From Novilysobacter selenitireducens (GTDB lineage Bacteria > Pseudomonadota > Gammaproteobacteria > Xanthomonadales > Xanthomonadaceae), in contig NZ_JAINZW010000003.1 of assembly GCF_020026895.1 (NCBI RefSeq), positions 124,001 to 188,000 on the forward strand: a stretch of DNA of 64,000 bases, read 5' to 3'. The translations under genes were made by a program, and so were the position numbers. Below, in pieces: positions 46,979 to 56,887 of the stretch. Positions within the stretch are counted from its first letter, which is position 1; the number at the start of each line of letters is the position of its first letter. The notes under the pieces were generated by a model, which saw nothing but the letters and a program-made list of their open reading frames with translations, was not told the origin of the DNA and did not search any database.

Positions 46979-49522
46979 TCAGTACACGTCGCGCCGGTAG
47001 CGCCCTTCGGCCGCCATTCTGTCGAGCGTCTCCCGGCCGATGATCGAGGCCAGCGCCTCGTCCACCGACGGCGCCATGCCCTCCAGGCTGCCGCAGACGT
47101 AGACGGCCGCGCCATCCGCGATCCAGCGACCGACCTCGTCAGCCGCGTCTGCCACGGCATGCTGCACATAACGACGCGTCGGCTGGTCACGCGAGAACAC
47201 GCGGTCCAGCCGTTGCAGCCGGCCCTCGCGGAGCCAGGTCTCAAGCTCGCCGGCGTGGAAGGCGTCGTGCGCTGCGGTGCGTTCGCCGAACAGCAGCCAG
47301 TTGCGATGGTGTCCGGCCGCGATGCGGGCTTTCAGCACCGCGCGCAGGCCGGCCAGGCCGGTGCCGTTGCCGATCAGCAGCAGAGGGACGTCATGGGCCG
47401 GCGGATGGAAGCCGGGGTTGCGGCGGACGCGCAGGTCGATGCAGTCGCCGATCGTCGCGCCGGCGGTCAGCCAGCCGCTGCCCAGCCCCGGTTGGCCATC
47501 GGGCCGCGCCATGCGCCGCACCAGCAACTGCAGGCTGCCGTCCGACGGGAGCGAGGCGATCGAGTACTCGCGATGGGGCAGCGGCGCCAGCGACTCGGCC
47601 AGTGCCTGGGTGGGCGATCCGCGAGCCGCGTCGGGATCCGGCAGATGCGACCGCGCCAGCACGTCGGCCAGCGTCTCGGCTTTGCCATCGACAGTGACAC
47701 CCGTCGAGCCATCCAGCCCGGCCGCCGCGAGCCACGCCTCCACGTCTGCGGCGGCATGGCGCGGGCCGACTTCGGCGATGTCGCCCGCCTGCCATTGCAG
47801 GTCGGCCGGCGCTTCGGGCACCAGCGCGATGTGGAATGCGGGGCCACCCGGGCTGCCCGGGTTGAGCAGGCGCTGCTCGGCCAGCCGCCAGCGGCCGTAC
47901 TCGGGCGGTTGCCAGTCGGGAAGTTCAGTGACGCCACTGAGCTGCCCGATGTGGTGCTGCCAGTGCCGCAGGGCGGCGGGGTCCCCGCCGTCGACCTCGA
48001 CCCGGTCGAACAGCGGGTGGGCGCCGACATGCTGGAGGCGCCGGTCGAGCTCGCGCCCGAAGCCGCAGTAGTGGTCGCCGTAACTGGTGTCGCCGAACGC
48101 GAGGATGCCGTAGCTCAACCCGCCCAGCCGTCCCTCGAAGCCATGCAGCCGGCGTGCGAAGGCGCGCGCGCTGTCGGGCGCTTCGCCGTCGCCGAACGTG
48201 GACACGACGAACAGCATGCGTGCATTCGCGGCCAGGTCTTCCGGCGCCAGCGTGCCCAGTGCGCGCACGTCGGCCGCGAGGCCACCCTCGCGCAGCGCCG
48301 AGGCCGTCTTCCACGCGTAGCCCTCGGCCGTACCGGTCTGGCTGGCGTGCACGACCAGCACGGGATCGCCGGCGGCGGCCACGGCGGCCGGTGGCGTGGC
48401 CTGCACCTCGCGCGCGAGTGCATGCGCCGCCCGCGTGCCTCGCCGCCGCTGCAGGTAGAGCATCCAGCCGGTGATCGCGAACAGCGGCATCAGCAGGCTG
48501 GCCAGCATGAACACCACCACGCCCGCGGTGCCGAAGAAACTGCCGCGGTGCAGGGCGAACATGCTGCCGCCGATCTTCTGCCGCCAGCCGCGGTCGTCGT
48601 AGCGCTCATGCGCGACCGGTTCGAGCGTCCACGGGTCCAGTTCAAGCGTGTTGCGCGCGCGCTCGTGCGCCGGGTCGGCATCCAGGTAGCGGAACTCCAC
48701 TGCACCGCCGTCCTTGGGCCAGCCCAGCGTGGCGGTGCTCCAGGCCGGCGCGCTCGCTTCGAATGCCTGCCACGCCGCATCGATATCCAGCGGCGGCGGC
48801 GTGCCGCGGTCCGCGACGACGTCCTCAACGGGGGCTTCGACCGGCGCGCCCGATTCGGCCCAGCGGTTCACCGCTTCGCGGTACCAGTCGTACGACCACC
48901 ATAGTCCCGTCAGCGACATCACCAGGTACGCCAGCAGCACCCAGGTGCCGACGACCGAGTGCAGGTGCCACAGGAAGTTGCGGCCCTTCTGCCGCCAGTC
49001 CAGCGCCAGCCACGTGCGCAGGCTGCCCCAGCGGCGCGGCCAGCGCAGGTAGAGGCCCGAAATGCAGAAGAAGATCAGGATGACCGTCGAGGCACCGACG
49101 ATCTGCTTGCCGACGTCGTCCATCACCAGCCAACGATGCAACTGCATGGTGGTGCGGAAGAACCCCTCGTAGCGCGGCTTGGGCAGCAGGTCGCCGGTGT
49201 AGGGGTCGACGTTGCGGCGTTCGCCGCGGCGCTCGCCTTCGGGCGGCGCGAAGCCGACCACGGCCGGCGCGTCAGGGGCGGCCGACAGTTCGAGCGATGC
49301 GATCGCGGCATCGGCCCGTTGCGCCTGCACGCGTGCCACCAGTGCCTGCGGCGACAGCCGGTCGCTGCGCAGCTCCACCGTCATCACGCCGGGATTGAGC
49401 GCCTTGAGTAGGTCGTCCTCGAAGCTGAGCATCGCTCCGGTCACGCCCACCAGTGCGAGCACGATGCCGGCGGTGATGCCGAAGAACCAGTGGAGTTGGA
49501 AGACGGCATTGCGGAAGGTCAT
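46979..49522 (-). CDS. PepSY-membrane / flavodoxin / ferredoxin-NADP reductase fusion (ferric reductase-like)
   Basis: 847 aa. ATG at 49522; a 15-codon extension is rejected as it leaves the membrane helix buried. PepSY-associated membrane part first (about 1-380; four helices, HWFFGITAGIVLALVGVTGAML, LHRWLVMDDVGKQIVGAS). Then a flavodoxin domain (about 390-530, VLVVHASQTGTAEGYAWKTA, FVVSTFGDGEAPDSARAF) and a FAD/NADP domain (about 575-847: REYSIASLPSDG, LLLIGNGTGLAGLRAVL, YVCGSLEGMAPSVDEAL). It resembles the CysJ-type flavoprotein fused to PepSY. It likely reduces ferric siderophores; supported by the upstream receptor and PiuC genes. Confidence 0.93.
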   Translation of the reverse strand: MTFRNAVFQLHWFFGITAGIVLALVGVTGAMLSFEDDLLKALNPGVMTVELRSDRLSPQALVARVQAQRADAAIASLELSAAPDAPAVVGFAPPEGERRGERRNVDPYTGDLLPKPRYEGFFRTTMQLHRWLVMDDVGKQIVGASTVILIFFCISGLYLRWPRRWGSLRTWLALDWRQKGRNFLWHLHSVVGTWVLLAYLVMSLTGLWWSYDWYREAVNRWAESGAPVEAPVEDVVADRGTPPPLDIDAAWQAFEASAPAWSTATLGWPKDGGAVEFRYLDADPAHERARNTLELDPWTLEPVAHERYDDRGWRQKIGGSMFALHRGSFFGTAGVVVFMLASLLMPLFAITGWMLYLQRRRGTRAAHALAREVQATPPAAVAAAGDPVLVVHASQTGTAEGYAWKTASALREGGLAADVRALGTLAPEDLAANARMLFVVSTFGDGEAPDSARAFARRLHGFEGRLGGLSYGILAFGDTSYGDHYCGFGRELDRRLQHVGAHPLFDRVEVDGGDPAALRHWQHHIGQLSGVTELPDWQPPEYGRWRLAEQRLLNPGSPGGPAFHIALVPEAPADLQWQAGDIAEVGPRHAAADVEAWLAAAGLDGSTGVTVDGKAETLADVLARSHLPDPDAARGSPTQALAESLAPLPHREYSIASLPSDGSLQLLVRRMARPDGQPGLGSGWLTAGATIGDCIDLRVRRNPGFHPPAHDVPLLLIGNGTGLAGLRAVLKARIAAGHHRNWLLFGERTAAHDAFHAGELETWLREGRLQRLDRVFSRDQPTRRYVQHAVADAADEVGRWIADGAAVYVCGSLEGMAPSVDEALASIIGRETLDRMAAEGRYRRDVY

Positions 49523-49548
49523 GCGCGGATGTCCGGGGTGGAGCGGCC

Positions 49549-50232
49549 TCAGCCGGCGTCCGCCCAACGTCGAAGGAGGTTGTGGTAGACGCCCGTCAGG
49601 CCCACCGCGGCGGCGGACTGCGGCAGGTCGCGGTGCACTTCCTGCACCGCGCGGTCCAGGTCGTAGAGCAGCGTGCGCTGGCCGTCGTCGCGCACCATCG
49701 ACTGGATCCAGAAGAACGAAGCTACGCGCGCGCCCCGCGTGACCGGTCGCACCAGGTGCAGGCTGCTAGCGGGGTACAGCACCATGTGCCCGGCCGGCAG
49801 CTTGACCGCGTGCGTGCCGTAGGTGTCCTCGATGACCAGCTCGCCGCCGTCGTAATCGCCGGGGGCACTCAGGAACAGCGTGGCCGACAGGTCCGTGCGC
49901 ACGCGGTGTGGCGTCCCGCGGATCGTGCGGATCGCGTTGTCGACGTGGCTGCCGAACGACTGCCCGCCGGCATACCGGTTGAACAACGGCGGAAACACCT
50001 TCAGCGGAAGCGCGGCGGACATGAACAGCGGCGAGCGCTGCAAAGCCGCCAGGATGACGTCGCCCAGCTGGCGGGCGACCGGCGAGTCTTCCGGCAGTTG
50101 TGCGTTGTCCTTGGCCTGCGCCGACTGGTAGCCCGCGGTGGCGCGGCCATCGGCCCAGTCCGCACTCGCCAGTGCCTGGAGGCACTGCGCCACCTGCGAT
50201 GCATCGAGGACGTCGGGGATCTGCAGCAGCAT
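49549..50232 (-). CDS. piuC: PiuC/YbiX family Fe(II)-dependent oxygenase
   Basis: 227 aa (usual 226), ATG at 50232. 2-oxoglutarate dioxygenase fold: His96 and Asp98 in [10 protein letters not shown], His159 in [12 protein letters not shown] and Arg169 ([10 protein letters not shown]). Family members sit beside TonB-dependent siderophore receptors (PiuA/Fiu) and are iron-repressed; their substrate is unknown. It lies between the receptor and the reductase on the same strand, 26 bases before the reductase start. Confidence 0.95.
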   Translation of the reverse strand: MLLQIPDVLDASQVAQCLQALASADWADGRATAGYQSAQAKDNAQLPEDSPVARQLGDVILAALQRSPLFMSAALPLKVFPPLFNRYAGGQSFGSHVDNAIRTIRGTPHRVRTDLSATLFLSAPGDYDGGELVIEDTYGTHAVKLPAGHMVLYPASSLHLVRPVTRGARVASFFWIQSMVRDDGQRTLLYDLDRAVQEVHRDLPQSAAAVGLTGVYHNLLRRWADAG

Positions 50233-50253
50233 GGCAAGGCTCCGGTCGTGGAA

Positions 50254-50279
50254 ACGGCCCGCCATGTGGGGCGGGCCGT
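50254..50279 (-). terminator. hairpin between the siderophore receptor gene and piuC
   Basis: Arms ACGGCCCGCC / GGCGGGCCGT (10 bp), read on the minus strand it ends in TTTC. It could terminate a share of receptor transcripts and let the rest run into piuC. Confidence 0.6.
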
Positions 50280-50307
50280 GCCTGCGGTCAGGCGGATGGG
50301 GTGTCGA

Positions 50308-52416
50308 TCAGAACGATACGTCGGCCGTCAGCATGAACGTACGACCGGCACCCGGCACGTAATGCCCGCCACCGACCTGGTCGACGTAGTCCTTGTCGCT
50401 GAGGTTCTGGCCGTTGAGGCGGAGCACCAGCGCATCGGAGGCGCGCCAGGACACCATCGCGTCGTACAGCGTGTAGGCCTTGGCCTGTCGCGTGTTGGAC
50501 GTGTTGCTGAAACGTGCGCCGACGTGCTGCACGCCGAAGCCGACCTCCCACGCGCCCGAGAGGCTGTGGCTGGACCACAGGCTGGCGCTGTGGCGCGGCG
50601 TGTTGCCGAGGCTGTTGCCGACCTCGGCCGGGTCGAGCGATTCGACCACCTCGCTGTCCAGGTGGGTGTACCCGCCGTACACCGTCCACGCGTCGGTGAT
50701 GCTGCCGGCCAGGCCGACCTCGAAGCCGTCGACGCGCTGCTCGCCCTGCAGCACGACGATTTCGTCGGCGTCCTCGGTGCGGGCGTTGGTCTTCTCCGTC
50801 CGGAACAGCGCTGCGCTCAGCAGCAGGCGGTCCCCGGCCAGCTCCCACTTGGTACCCAGCTCGAGCGTGCGGCTTTCCTCGGGGTCGAGCTGGACGGTAT
50901 CGGCGTTGAGGCTCAGGCCCTCGGCCGACGGGTTGAACGAGGTCCCGTAGCCGACGTAGATGCTGCCGTTCTCGGCCGGTTTGAACACCGCCGCCGCCTG
51001 TCCGCTGAGCATGTCGTCGTCGCGGGCGAAGGTGCCGGTGTCGACCTCGAGCCGGTCCCAGCGCAGCCCGCCGGAGAGCTCCCAGCGCGGCGACAGCGTG
51101 ACCGTGTCGAACAGGTAGGCGGCGACGGAGTCGGCATCGACTTCGGTGTCGCGGCTCGGGTCGCGGGTGACCTCGCCGGTGTACGGCGCGTTGAAGTCCG
51201 GGTTGAACAGGTCGGCCAGGTCGCCCTCGGTCGCCGCGCGGTAGCGGTTCCCGGACGTTTCGCGGGCCACTTCGACGCCCGCGACCATCGCATGGGAAAC
51301 GCCCGCGGCGTCGAACTCCGCGCGCAGGTCGGTAGCGTTGAGGAAGATGGTGTCCTCGCTGTCGCGGGTCTTGGCGGTGCGGCGCAGTTGCGTCGAATCG
51401 TCCGACAGGAAGCGCGGCGCGGTGATGATCGAGTCGCGGCTGGAGCGGCCCCAGCGCGTCAGGTTGCGCAGTGACACTGAGTCATTGATCACGTGGTCGA
51501 CGGTCACCGTCGCCATGTCGGTCGTGGTGTCCTCGTAGTCCCGGTCCAGCAGGCCGTAGAAGTTGGCGCGGTCCACGGGCGCACGGCCGTCGCGGCTTTC
51601 GACCAGCACGTTGTTGGTGGCCGGCACCCAGGGCTGGCCGTAGTCGGGCACGTTGTCCTGCTCGAGGTGGAACAGGCTCAATGTCGTGACCGTGTCGCCG
51701 CCCAGCCCGAAGGACATCGTCGGTGCCACGCCCCAGCGGTCGTTCTCGACGGCATCGCGGCCGTTGATCTCGGACTGGTGGGCCATCAGGTTGACGCGAA
51801 GCGCGTTGCCGTCGCCCAGCGGCTGGTTGAAATCCGCGGTGCCGCGCAGCAGGCCGTTGTCGCCGACGCTGGCGCTGGCTTGGCCGAAGGCGTCCATGCG
51901 TGCGCTCTTGCTGGCGAGGTTGATCGACCCGCCGGTCGAGCCGCGGCCGGTCATCGTGGATGCCGGACCCTTGGCGACCTCGACCTGCTCGATATTGAAG
52001 GGGTCGCGCGAGTAGCCGCCGATGTCGCGCACGCCGTCCACGAACAGGTCGGTGCGCGCCGAGAAGCCGCGCAGCGTTAGGTTGTCGCCGGCCGGGACGC
52101 CGCCCTCACCGGCCTGCATGCTGATGCCGGGCACGTTGCGCAGCGCGTCGCGCAGCGTGGTCACGCCCTGCGCGCGCAGCACGTCGTCGGGCAGGACCGT
52201 CACCGTCCGCGGGATGTCGACCTGGGGCTGGGTGATCTTCGGCGACTGCGGTGCGTGCACGCGGTGGCCGTGGACCTCCACGGTGTCGATGTCGGTGGCC
52301 GCCAGTGCCAGCGCGCCGGTGGTTTCACTCGACGGGGTCTCGGCAAAGGCAGGCTGGGAGAGGGCGAGCAGGAGCGCGCCCGCGAGGGGCGAGAAGGCAA
52401 GACGGGGGGTGGTCAT
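50308..52416 (-). CDS. TonB-dependent siderophore receptor
   Basis: 702 aa. ATG at 52416, followed by a Sec signal (LAGALLLALSQPAFA). The plug domain begins with a TonB-box-like DTVEVHG, then PRTVTVLPDDVLRAQGVTTLRDALRNVPGI, LRGFSARTDLFVDGVRDIGGY and GPASTMTGRGSTGGSINLASK. A 22-strand barrel follows, ending in Phe (MLTADVSF). It imports a ferric siderophore (catecholate-type is the common substrate of the Fiu/PiuA kin with piuC; inferred). Regulated by a promoter overlapped by a Fur-like box at 52468. Confidence 0.95.
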   Translation of the reverse strand: MTTPRLAFSPLAGALLLALSQPAFAETPSSETTGALALAATDIDTVEVHGHRVHAPQSPKITQPQVDIPRTVTVLPDDVLRAQGVTTLRDALRNVPGISMQAGEGGVPAGDNLTLRGFSARTDLFVDGVRDIGGYSRDPFNIEQVEVAKGPASTMTGRGSTGGSINLASKSARMDAFGQASASVGDNGLLRGTADFNQPLGDGNALRVNLMAHQSEINGRDAVENDRWGVAPTMSFGLGGDTVTTLSLFHLEQDNVPDYGQPWVPATNNVLVESRDGRAPVDRANFYGLLDRDYEDTTTDMATVTVDHVINDSVSLRNLTRWGRSSRDSIITAPRFLSDDSTQLRRTAKTRDSEDTIFLNATDLRAEFDAAGVSHAMVAGVEVARETSGNRYRAATEGDLADLFNPDFNAPYTGEVTRDPSRDTEVDADSVAAYLFDTVTLSPRWELSGGLRWDRLEVDTGTFARDDDMLSGQAAAVFKPAENGSIYVGYGTSFNPSAEGLSLNADTVQLDPEESRTLELGTKWELAGDRLLLSAALFRTEKTNARTEDADEIVVLQGEQRVDGFEVGLAGSITDAWTVYGGYTHLDSEVVESLDPAEVGNSLGNTPRHSASLWSSHSLSGAWEVGFGVQHVGARFSNTSNTRQAKAYTLYDAMVSWRASDALVLRLNGQNLSDKDYVDQVGGGHYVPGAGRTFMLTADVSF

Positions 52417-52462
52417 GGAATTCCCTGAAATGGACACGGCGCGTCACTGCGCCAGCCGGGAA

Positions 52463-52492
52463 ATTCTAAATGCGACACATTCCCATTTGCAA
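52463..52492 (-). promoter_or_regulatory. promoter with Fur-like box for the receptor-piuC-reductase operon
   Basis: Read on the minus strand: -35 TTGCAA (52487-52492), 18-base spacer, -10 TAGAAT (52463-52468). Overlapping it is a dyad AAATG-N11-CATTT (52468-52490), whose complement reads GCAAATGGGAATGTGTCGCA and onward. Form and position suit an iron-responsive Fur operator, consistent with the genes controlled. The receptor ATG is 47 bases downstream of the -10. Confidence 0.6.
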
Positions 52493-52515
52493 CAACAACT
52501 GCCGACGCGACGAAC

Positions 52516-52839
52516 TCAGCCGCGGTCGTCCCGCGTCCACACGGCGCCATCCTCGACCTTCACGGGGAACCGGGGCACCGGGGCATAGGCGGGCGCGCAC
52601 AGCGCACGCCCATCGCGCACGTCGAACTTCGCGCCATGCAGCGTGCACTCGACAGTGGCGTCGTCGCCGTCGAAGGTGCCGGCCGACAGCTCGAAGTCCT
52701 CGTGCGAGCAACGGTCCTCCAGCGCGTAGAAGTCGCCGTCGTAATTGACCACCAGGATTGGCGTGTCGCCGTCCCAGGCAACGGTGGTCTCCCCGGGCAG
52801 CAGCTCGGCGGTGGCGCAGACGCGAATCCAGTCGGTCAT
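52516..52839 (-). CDS. Rieske-type [2Fe-2S] ferredoxin
   Basis: 107 aa. Rieske ligands Cys44/His46 (DRCSHEDFEL) and Cys65/His68 (VECTLHGAKFD). Start ATG at 52839; the frame runs upstream without similarity. Resembles the non-heme oxygenase ferredoxin family; in many bacteria such proteins sit next to suf genes, as here. Possible electron carrier to, or beneficiary of, the suf system. It is the last gene of the suf run, separated from the GNAT by 70 bases. Confidence 0.93.
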   Translation of the reverse strand: MTDWIRVCATAELLPGETTVAWDGDTPILVVNYDGDFYALEDRCSHEDFELSAGTFDGDDATVECTLHGAKFDVRDGRALCAPAYAPVPRFPVKVEDGAVWTRDDRG

Positions 52840-52909
52840 GGTCGGTCCTGATGGGTTCGGAAGGGCGGGATACGAATGGTCGGCCGCAAGCGCAACAGGA
52901 TGGAACCCG

Positions 52910-53452
52910 CTAGAGGGCCTTTTCCAGTACTTCGAAGCGCAGGTCGTCGCGCAGCGGGATGCCGAATCGCGCATCGCCATAGGGGAATGGCTTGAAGGTG
53001 CCCGTGCGACGGTAGCCGCGGCGTTCGTAGAAACCGATCAGCTCATCGCGCACGTCGATCACCGTCATCCGCATCACGGGCAGCCGCCAGTCGTCGCGGA
53101 CGATGCGCTCGGCCTCTGCCAGTACCGCCTTGCCCAGCCCGCCGCCCTGGATGTGGGGCCGCACCGAGAACATGCCGAAGTAGCCGGCGTCGCCGTCGGT
53201 GGCCACGTGCGCGCAGGCGACCAGCTCGCCGGCCTTCGGATCGCTTCCGCCGCGCTCGGCGATCAGCACCGTCGATCGCGGCCGCAGGATGTCCTGGCGC
53301 AGCACCTCCGGGTCGATGCGCTGGCCATCGAGAAGGTCCGCCTCGGTGGTCCAGCCCACGCGGCTGGCATCGCCGCGGTAGGCGGACGTCACCAGCGCGA
53401 CGAGCGCGGGGATGTCGGCTTCGGTGGCGGTGCGGAACTTTAGTGGAAGCAT
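52910..53452 (-). CDS. GNAT family N-acetyltransferase
   Basis: 180 aa. FRTATEADIPALVALVTSAYRG, MFSVRPHIQGGGLGKAVLAEAERI (acetyl-CoA pyrophosphate loop Q/R-x-x-G-x-G-x-A form) and IGFYERRGYRRTG. The start at 53452 abuts a REP palindrome, so its leader is repeat DNA and it has no Shine-Dalgarno match. The substrate is unknown. It lies in the suf run, between sufS and the Rieske gene. Confidence 0.9.
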   Translation of the reverse strand: MLPLKFRTATEADIPALVALVTSAYRGDASRVGWTTEADLLDGQRIDPEVLRQDILRPRSTVLIAERGGSDPKAGELVACAHVATDGDAGYFGMFSVRPHIQGGGLGKAVLAEAERIVRDDWRLPVMRMTVIDVRDELIGFYERRGYRRTGTFKPFPYGDARFGIPLRDDLRFEVLEKAL

Positions 53453-53453
53453 C

Positions 53454-53523
53454 TGCAGGAGCGGCTTCAGCCGCGATGTCAGGTGGAAGGATGGAAAAGA
53501 TCGCGGCTGAAGCCGCTCCTACA
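53454..53523. repeat. REP pair (inverted GTAG-type palindromes) in the sufS-GNAT junction
   Basis: The 23-bp unit (TGCAGGAGCGGCTTCAGCCG onward) at 53454-53476 is followed by its inverse TCGCGGCTGAAGCCGCTCCT onward at 53501-53523. The inverse copy supplies the TAG stop of sufS (53519-53521). The same unit occurs near 56888, 59033, 59187, 60418 and 60564. Confidence 0.92.
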
Positions 53524-54793
53524 GAAGCAGCTTCCGCACCTTGAGAAGCGCGGCCACGAACGCGTCGATCTCCTCGAACGTGTTGTAGAACGCGAGCGAC
53601 GCGCGGCATGTGGCGGGCACCCCGAAGTGCTGCATCAGCGGGTGTGCGCAGTGGTGGCCGGAGCGGATGGCGACCCCTTCCAGGTCCAGCAGCGTGGCCA
53701 GGTCGTGCGCGTGCGCGCCTTCGACCAGGAAACTGATGACCGCGGCTTTCTCCCGCGCGGTGCCGAAGATGCGCAGCCCCGGGACCTCCGAGAGCGCCTG
53801 CGTGGCGTGCGCCAGCAGCGCCTGCTCGCGCGCGTCGATCGTGGCCATGCCGATGCCGGTCAGGTAATCGACCGCGGCGCCCAGCCCGACGAACCCGGCG
53901 ATGTTGGGCGTGCCGGCCTCGAACTTGTGCGGTGCGTCGGCGTACACGGTGCCGTCGAAGCGCACTTCCTTGATCATCTCGCCACCGCCCAGGAACGGCG
54001 GCATATCGGCGAGGTGTTCGCGGCGCGCCCACAGCACGCCGGTGCCGGTCGGCCCGGCCATCTTGTGGCCGGTGATCGCGTAGAAGTCGCAGCCGATCGC
54101 GGCCACGTCCAGCGGGCGGTGCGGGGCGGCCTGCGAGCCGTCGATCACGGTGACGATGCCGCGCTTGCGGGCCTCACGGCAGACCTCGCGCACCGGGTTG
54201 ACGGTCCCCAGGACGTTGGAGACGTGGGTGACGCCGAGCAGCTTTACCTCGGGGGTGAGCAGCGAATACAGATGCTCCAGGTCCAGCGCGCCGTCGTCCG
54301 TGATATTGGCGACCTCGATCGTCGCGCCGGTGCGCTCGGCCACCAGCTGCCACGGCACGATGTTGGCGTGGTGCTCCATGCGCGTCAGCACGATGGCATC
54401 GCCGGCCTTCAACCGCGGCAACGCCCACGAGTACGCCACCAGGTTCAGCGCAAAGGTGGTGCCGCTGCACAGCACCAGCTCGTCGCCGCGCACGTTCAGG
54501 AAGCGGGCCAGCTTGCCACGCGCAGCCTCGTAGGCTTCCGTCGCCTCCGTGCCCAGTGCGTGCACGGCGCGGCTGACGTTGGCGTTGTGGTTGCGGAAGA
54601 AGTCGTCGACCGCATCGATCACCGCCACCGGCTTCTGGCCGGTGTTGGCCGAGTCCAGGTAGATCAGCGGCTTGCCGTGGACTTCGCGCCTGAGCAGCGG
54701 GAAGTCGGTGCGCACGGCGGACCAGTCGATCGCCTGTGCTCCCTCTCCTGCTTGCAGGGGAGGGTTGGGGAGGGGTGCTTTTGCCGTGTTCAT
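53519..54793 (-). CDS. sufS: cysteine desulfurase SufS
   Basis: 424 aa, a little longer than the usual 405-415. Group II cysteine desulfurase: PLP-Lys244 in ITGHKMAGPTGTG, catalytic Cys382 in RSGHHCAHPLM, and TRMEHHANIVPWQ, VSNVLGTVNP. It takes sulfur from cysteine for the SufBCD scaffold. The ATG at 54793 overlaps the sufD TGA by 4 bases. Residues 6-18 (APLPNPPLQAGEG) come from a genome repeat, and the stop codon comes from a REP; homologues start later, near DWSAVRTDFPLL. A GTG within that segment is an alternative start. Confidence 0.95.
   Translation of the reverse strand: MNTAKAPLPNPPLQAGEGAQAIDWSAVRTDFPLLRREVHGKPLIYLDSANTGQKPVAVIDAVDDFFRNHNANVSRAVHALGTEATEAYEAARGKLARFLNVRGDELVLCSGTTFALNLVAYSWALPRLKAGDAIVLTRMEHHANIVPWQLVAERTGATIEVANITDDGALDLEHLYSLLTPEVKLLGVTHVSNVLGTVNPVREVCREARKRGIVTVIDGSQAAPHRPLDVAAIGCDFYAITGHKMAGPTGTGVLWARREHLADMPPFLGGGEMIKEVRFDGTVYADAPHKFEAGTPNIAGFVGLGAAVDYLTGIGMATIDAREQALLAHATQALSEVPGLRIFGTAREKAAVISFLVEGAHAHDLATLLDLEGVAIRSGHHCAHPLMQHFGVPATCRASLAFYNTFEEIDAFVAALLKVRKLLL
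54738..54778. repeat. C/G-rich interspersed repeat read into the sufS 5' end
   Basis: CTCTCCTGC ... GCAGGGGAG hairpin followed by GGTTGGGGAGGGG, the form that translates as (T/A)PLPNPPLQAGEG in one frame. The same peptide turns up at random in many proteobacterial genomes, so it is a dispersed repeat. Here it forms part of the sufS reading frame. Confidence 0.7.
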
Positions 54794-56081
54794 ACCGCCT
54801 CCAGCCGCTCCAGCGCCGCATCCAACCGCTTGGCCAACAGCTCGCGCAGCGCCGCATCCTCGACCACCGCCAGCGTCTCCCGGCAGAACGCCGCGGTCAG
54901 CAGCGAGCGCGCCGTCTCGGCGGTCAGGCCGCGCGAGCGCAGGTAGAACATTGCCGTCGGGTCCAGCTGGCCGACGGTCGCGCCATGCGCGGCCTGCACT
55001 TCGTCGGCGTGGATTTCGAGCACCGGCTGGCTGTCGATCTCCGCGCCTTCGCTCAGCAGCAGGTTCTTGTTCGACAACATGGCGGAGGTGCCGTCGGCGC
55101 CTTCGCGGATCTGGATGCCGCCGTGGAACACTGCGCGCGAGCGACCTGCACCCAGGCCGCGCCAGGTGAGCTCGCATGACGAGTCACGTCCCACGTGGTC
55201 GATGCCCAGGCGGGTATCGAGGTGGCGGCGTCCGTCAGCCAGCAGCACGCCGTTGGCGTGCAGGCGCGCGCCGTCGCCGTGCAGCGCGACGTTGAGTTCG
55301 TGCCTCGACAGCGCCGCGCCCAGCTCCAGGTCCAGCCGGCGATAGTCGGCATCGGCCGCCAGTACCGCGTCGGTGCGGGTGAACGAGGTGGCACCGGTCG
55401 AGTCGTCCTGTACGCGCGCATGCAGAAGCGTCGCGCCGCGCGCCACGTGCACGTGCGCCAGCGCGTTGCCCAGGTGGCGGTGCGCGCCGTCGGCGAGGTG
55501 GTGCTCGACCAGCGTCAGCGAGGCGCCTTCACGCAGCTCGACGAAGTGGCGCAGGTGCCAGGCCAGGTCGGTGCCGGCCGCGGCGCCGATGACGACGACA
55601 TGCAGCGGTGCCTCGACCCGGATGCCGGCGTCGACACGGACCACGAGGCCCTCGTCGGCCAGCGCCGCATTGACCCGCGCGAACACCTCGTCGCTCCGTT
55701 CGAAGCGGCGCGCGAGGAAGTTGGCATCGCGTGGGTCGGCGCCCTGCAGCACCGCCGACAGCGGCTGCACGTCGATACCGCCGGGCAGCCCGGACAGATC
55801 GCTGTGCGCATTGTCGAAGCGGCCATTGACGAAGACCATGCGCGGCGCGGGGACATCCGCGAGCAGGCCGGCATCGAAGTTGGGTGCGGCGGCGGCCGGT
55901 GCCGCAAACGCGCGGCGTTCCAGCGAGCGCAACGGGGTGTACTTCCACGCTTCCACGCGGGCGTGCGGCAGTCCGGCGTCGGCCGCGGCCTGCATCGCAG
56001 CGCGGCGGCTCTCGCCCAGGCCCGCGGCGTCGCGCGCGGCCAGCGTGTCGAGCGTGCTGGTGAACGAGTCGAGCAGGGTGC

Positions 56082-56085
<4 letters not shown>
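54790..56085 (-). CDS. sufD: Fe-S cluster assembly protein SufD
   Basis: 431 aa. I chose GTG at 56085, overlapping the sufC TGA (GTGA); a start 12 codons upstream is possible. N-terminal helix with ARVEAWKYTPLRSLERRAF, then the SufB/SufD beta-helix with DSSCELTWRGLGAGRSRAVFHGGI, SDAVLAADADYR and VLEIHADEVQAAHGATVGQLD, which carries conserved His. SufD pairs with SufB and SufC to build clusters. Coupled to sufC upstream and sufS downstream. Confidence 0.95.
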
Positions 56086-56846
<761 letters not shown>

Positions 56847-56859
56847 GTCGTTTGTCTCG

Positions 56860-56880
56860 ATTCCCGCATGCGCGGGGAAT
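56860..56880. repeat. ATTCCCGCATGCGCGGGGAAT imperfect palindrome
   Basis: Imperfect palindrome of the kind dispersed through proteobacterial genomes, lying about 15 bases upstream of the sufC ATG in its leader. Confidence 0.65.
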
Positions 56881-56887
56881 GGGGTGC

